A DNA stretch of 20,285 nucleotides. It comes from Ettlia oleoabundans. Its lineage: Eukaryota > Chlorophyta > Chlorophyceae > Chlamydomonadales. The DNA is taken from assembly GCA_019693395.1 (NCBI GenBank), contig JAAMXP010004089.1, positions 1 through 20,285 of the forward strand. Direction: 5' to 3'. Made by a program: the position numbers and the translations under genes. Shown in pieces: positions 19,464 through 20,285 of the stretch. The first letter of the stretch is position 1; each line of letters begins with the position of its first letter. The notes under the pieces are model-generated. The model was not told where the DNA came from and searched no databases. It worked only from the letters and a program-made list of their open reading frames with translations.

Positions 19464-20285
19464 ATGCTGGGTTTCCGAGCCGGGGTCCGTTTGGCTGCTT
19501 TACAAGCGCCAGCATCGCACGGAAACTGTCGCCGCAAGAGGAGCTCAGTCTCACGACGTCACCAAGGGCCGCCGCTGTGGCGGCAGCACACCTGCCGAGC
19601 TCCAGTAGCTACCACGGCAGGACCTGGACTTACAGCACCAGCGGCAGCAGCATCCGGCTACGACGCCCTTGTGCGTTGGTGCATTGAGCAGCATCAGCTG
19701 CCATCGTTGGCAGTAGAACCCGCTGTGCTCGACATTGCGCCTGCAGAGCATGTCGGTTTTGTGGCAACGAATGAGGTGGCAACGGGCGAGGTCGTTTTGC
19801 AGATCCCGGGTGCATTAGCTGTCACGATCACAGATGTCGGCAAAGATCCACTGTTGGACCGGTTGGCTGAGGGGCGCAGTGAGCTGGTGGCGCTGGCGCT
19901 ATGGCTAATGCTTGAGCGTTCAAAGGTTGGGCAGCGGGGCTGCATTGCTTGTTCAAGATGGTATGCTGGCTTACACACTGTACGACAACGTCCGACATTG
20001 TTGCGGAATCACATTAGCGTCTATGGTTCCTATGCAGGGGGTCACCTCCAAATGGAAAATCTTTCTCCACGTAAGTGTGGCTTCTTGCTGACTAGGTTGG
20101 GTTGGGGAGCTGGTCGGCATGTTGTGTAGCCATGTTGTGGTATAATGGCCATGTTGTGGTATAATGGTATATGCGAATTTGGAAGCATTATGGTTGTGCT
20201 TCCTCAAGCTGGGAGCACCTGCAGGGTGGGGGCGTGGCGCAGGTAGGGTGGGCGCGCCAGCTGTGTGTGTGTGGTGGTGGTGGTG
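19464..20285 (+). CDS. SET-domain protein, Rubisco-methyltransferase-like, N-terminal part (cut by window end)
   Basis: Exon 1 is 19464-19925 (154 codons, ATG at 19464, donor GTTGGG). Exon 2 is 20038-20070 (acceptor TATGCAG, donor GTAAGT). Both junctions are phase 0; the rest lies beyond the window. Residues 1-60 are rich in Arg, Ser, Ala and Pro with almost no acidic residues, as in a plastid transit peptide. The mature start, YDALVRWCIEQH, then GFVATNEVATGEVVLQIP and SELVALALWLMLERSK followed by SKWKIFL, follows the N-terminal SET region of Rubisco large-subunit methyltransferase relatives. That family methylates lysines of plastid proteins such as Rubisco and aldolase. The catalytic core and substrate-binding domain are not visible, so the substrate is unknown. 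Confidence 0.75.
20130..20167. repeat. Exact 19-bp tandem duplication in an intron
   Basis: CCATGTTGTGGTATAATGG occurs twice head to tail (20130-20148 and 20149-20167) in the second intron of the SET-domain gene. The window then ends in a GGT-rich run from about 20272. Confidence 0.93.

Noticed and set aside
1..20285. tRNA or rRNA genes, CRISPR arrays, bacterial operons or defence systems
   Set aside because: No cloverleaf-like sequence, spaced direct-repeat array or polycistronic layout was found on either strand. The genes are clearly eukaryotic and intron-rich.

Overview
The window looks like nuclear DNA of a green alga (chlorophyte, perhaps a trebouxiophyte). Genes are cut into many short exons by GT-AG introns of roughly 100-350 bases. 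Base composition is near 50% GC or a little above. TGTAA, the usual green-algal poly(A) signal, lies behind at least two genes, the protein families are plant-lineage in type, and one gene appears to start with a plastid transit peptide. No bacterial operon, RNA gene or CRISPR array was seen. Exon models below come from reading both strands and joining segments in which splice sites, reading phase and family similarity agree.

Layout: (1) 1-641, plus strand: the 3' end of a cysteine-rich, proline-linked, probably extracellular protein. (2) 1209-9438, minus strand: a complete 29-exon VIP1/PPIP5K inositol-pyrophosphate kinase-phosphatase (1,255 aa). (3) 9708-11476, plus strand, divergent from VIP1 with 269 bases between the ATGs: RAD1, a subunit of the 9-1-1 DNA-damage clamp (7 exons, 302 aa). 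(4) 12296-14414, minus strand, convergent with RAD1: a plant-type multi-CCHC zinc-knuckle protein (5 exons, about 431 aa). (5) 14475-16600: a long gene-poor stretch with an odd, possibly organelle-derived block, an unrecognised possible exon and a foldback repeat. (6) 16601-18937, plus strand: a NOG1-family GTPase without the long C-terminal region (7 exons, 495 aa). (7) 19464 to the right edge, plus strand: the start of a SET-domain, Rubisco-methyltransferase-like protein, cut by the window.

The genes do not form one pathway. They cover inositol-pyrophosphate signalling, DNA-damage checkpoint, RNA binding, ribosome-assembly GTPase and plastid protein methylation, an ordinary mix for an algal nuclear contig. 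The most striking observation is a nearly perfect 110-base tandem duplication inside VIP1. It copies the exon carrying the phosphatase catalytic motif together with its 3' splice site. If the first acceptor is used, the product would be a kinase-only protein ending at a stop codon just after an altered phosphatase motif. I found no convincing wholly new multi-gene system.
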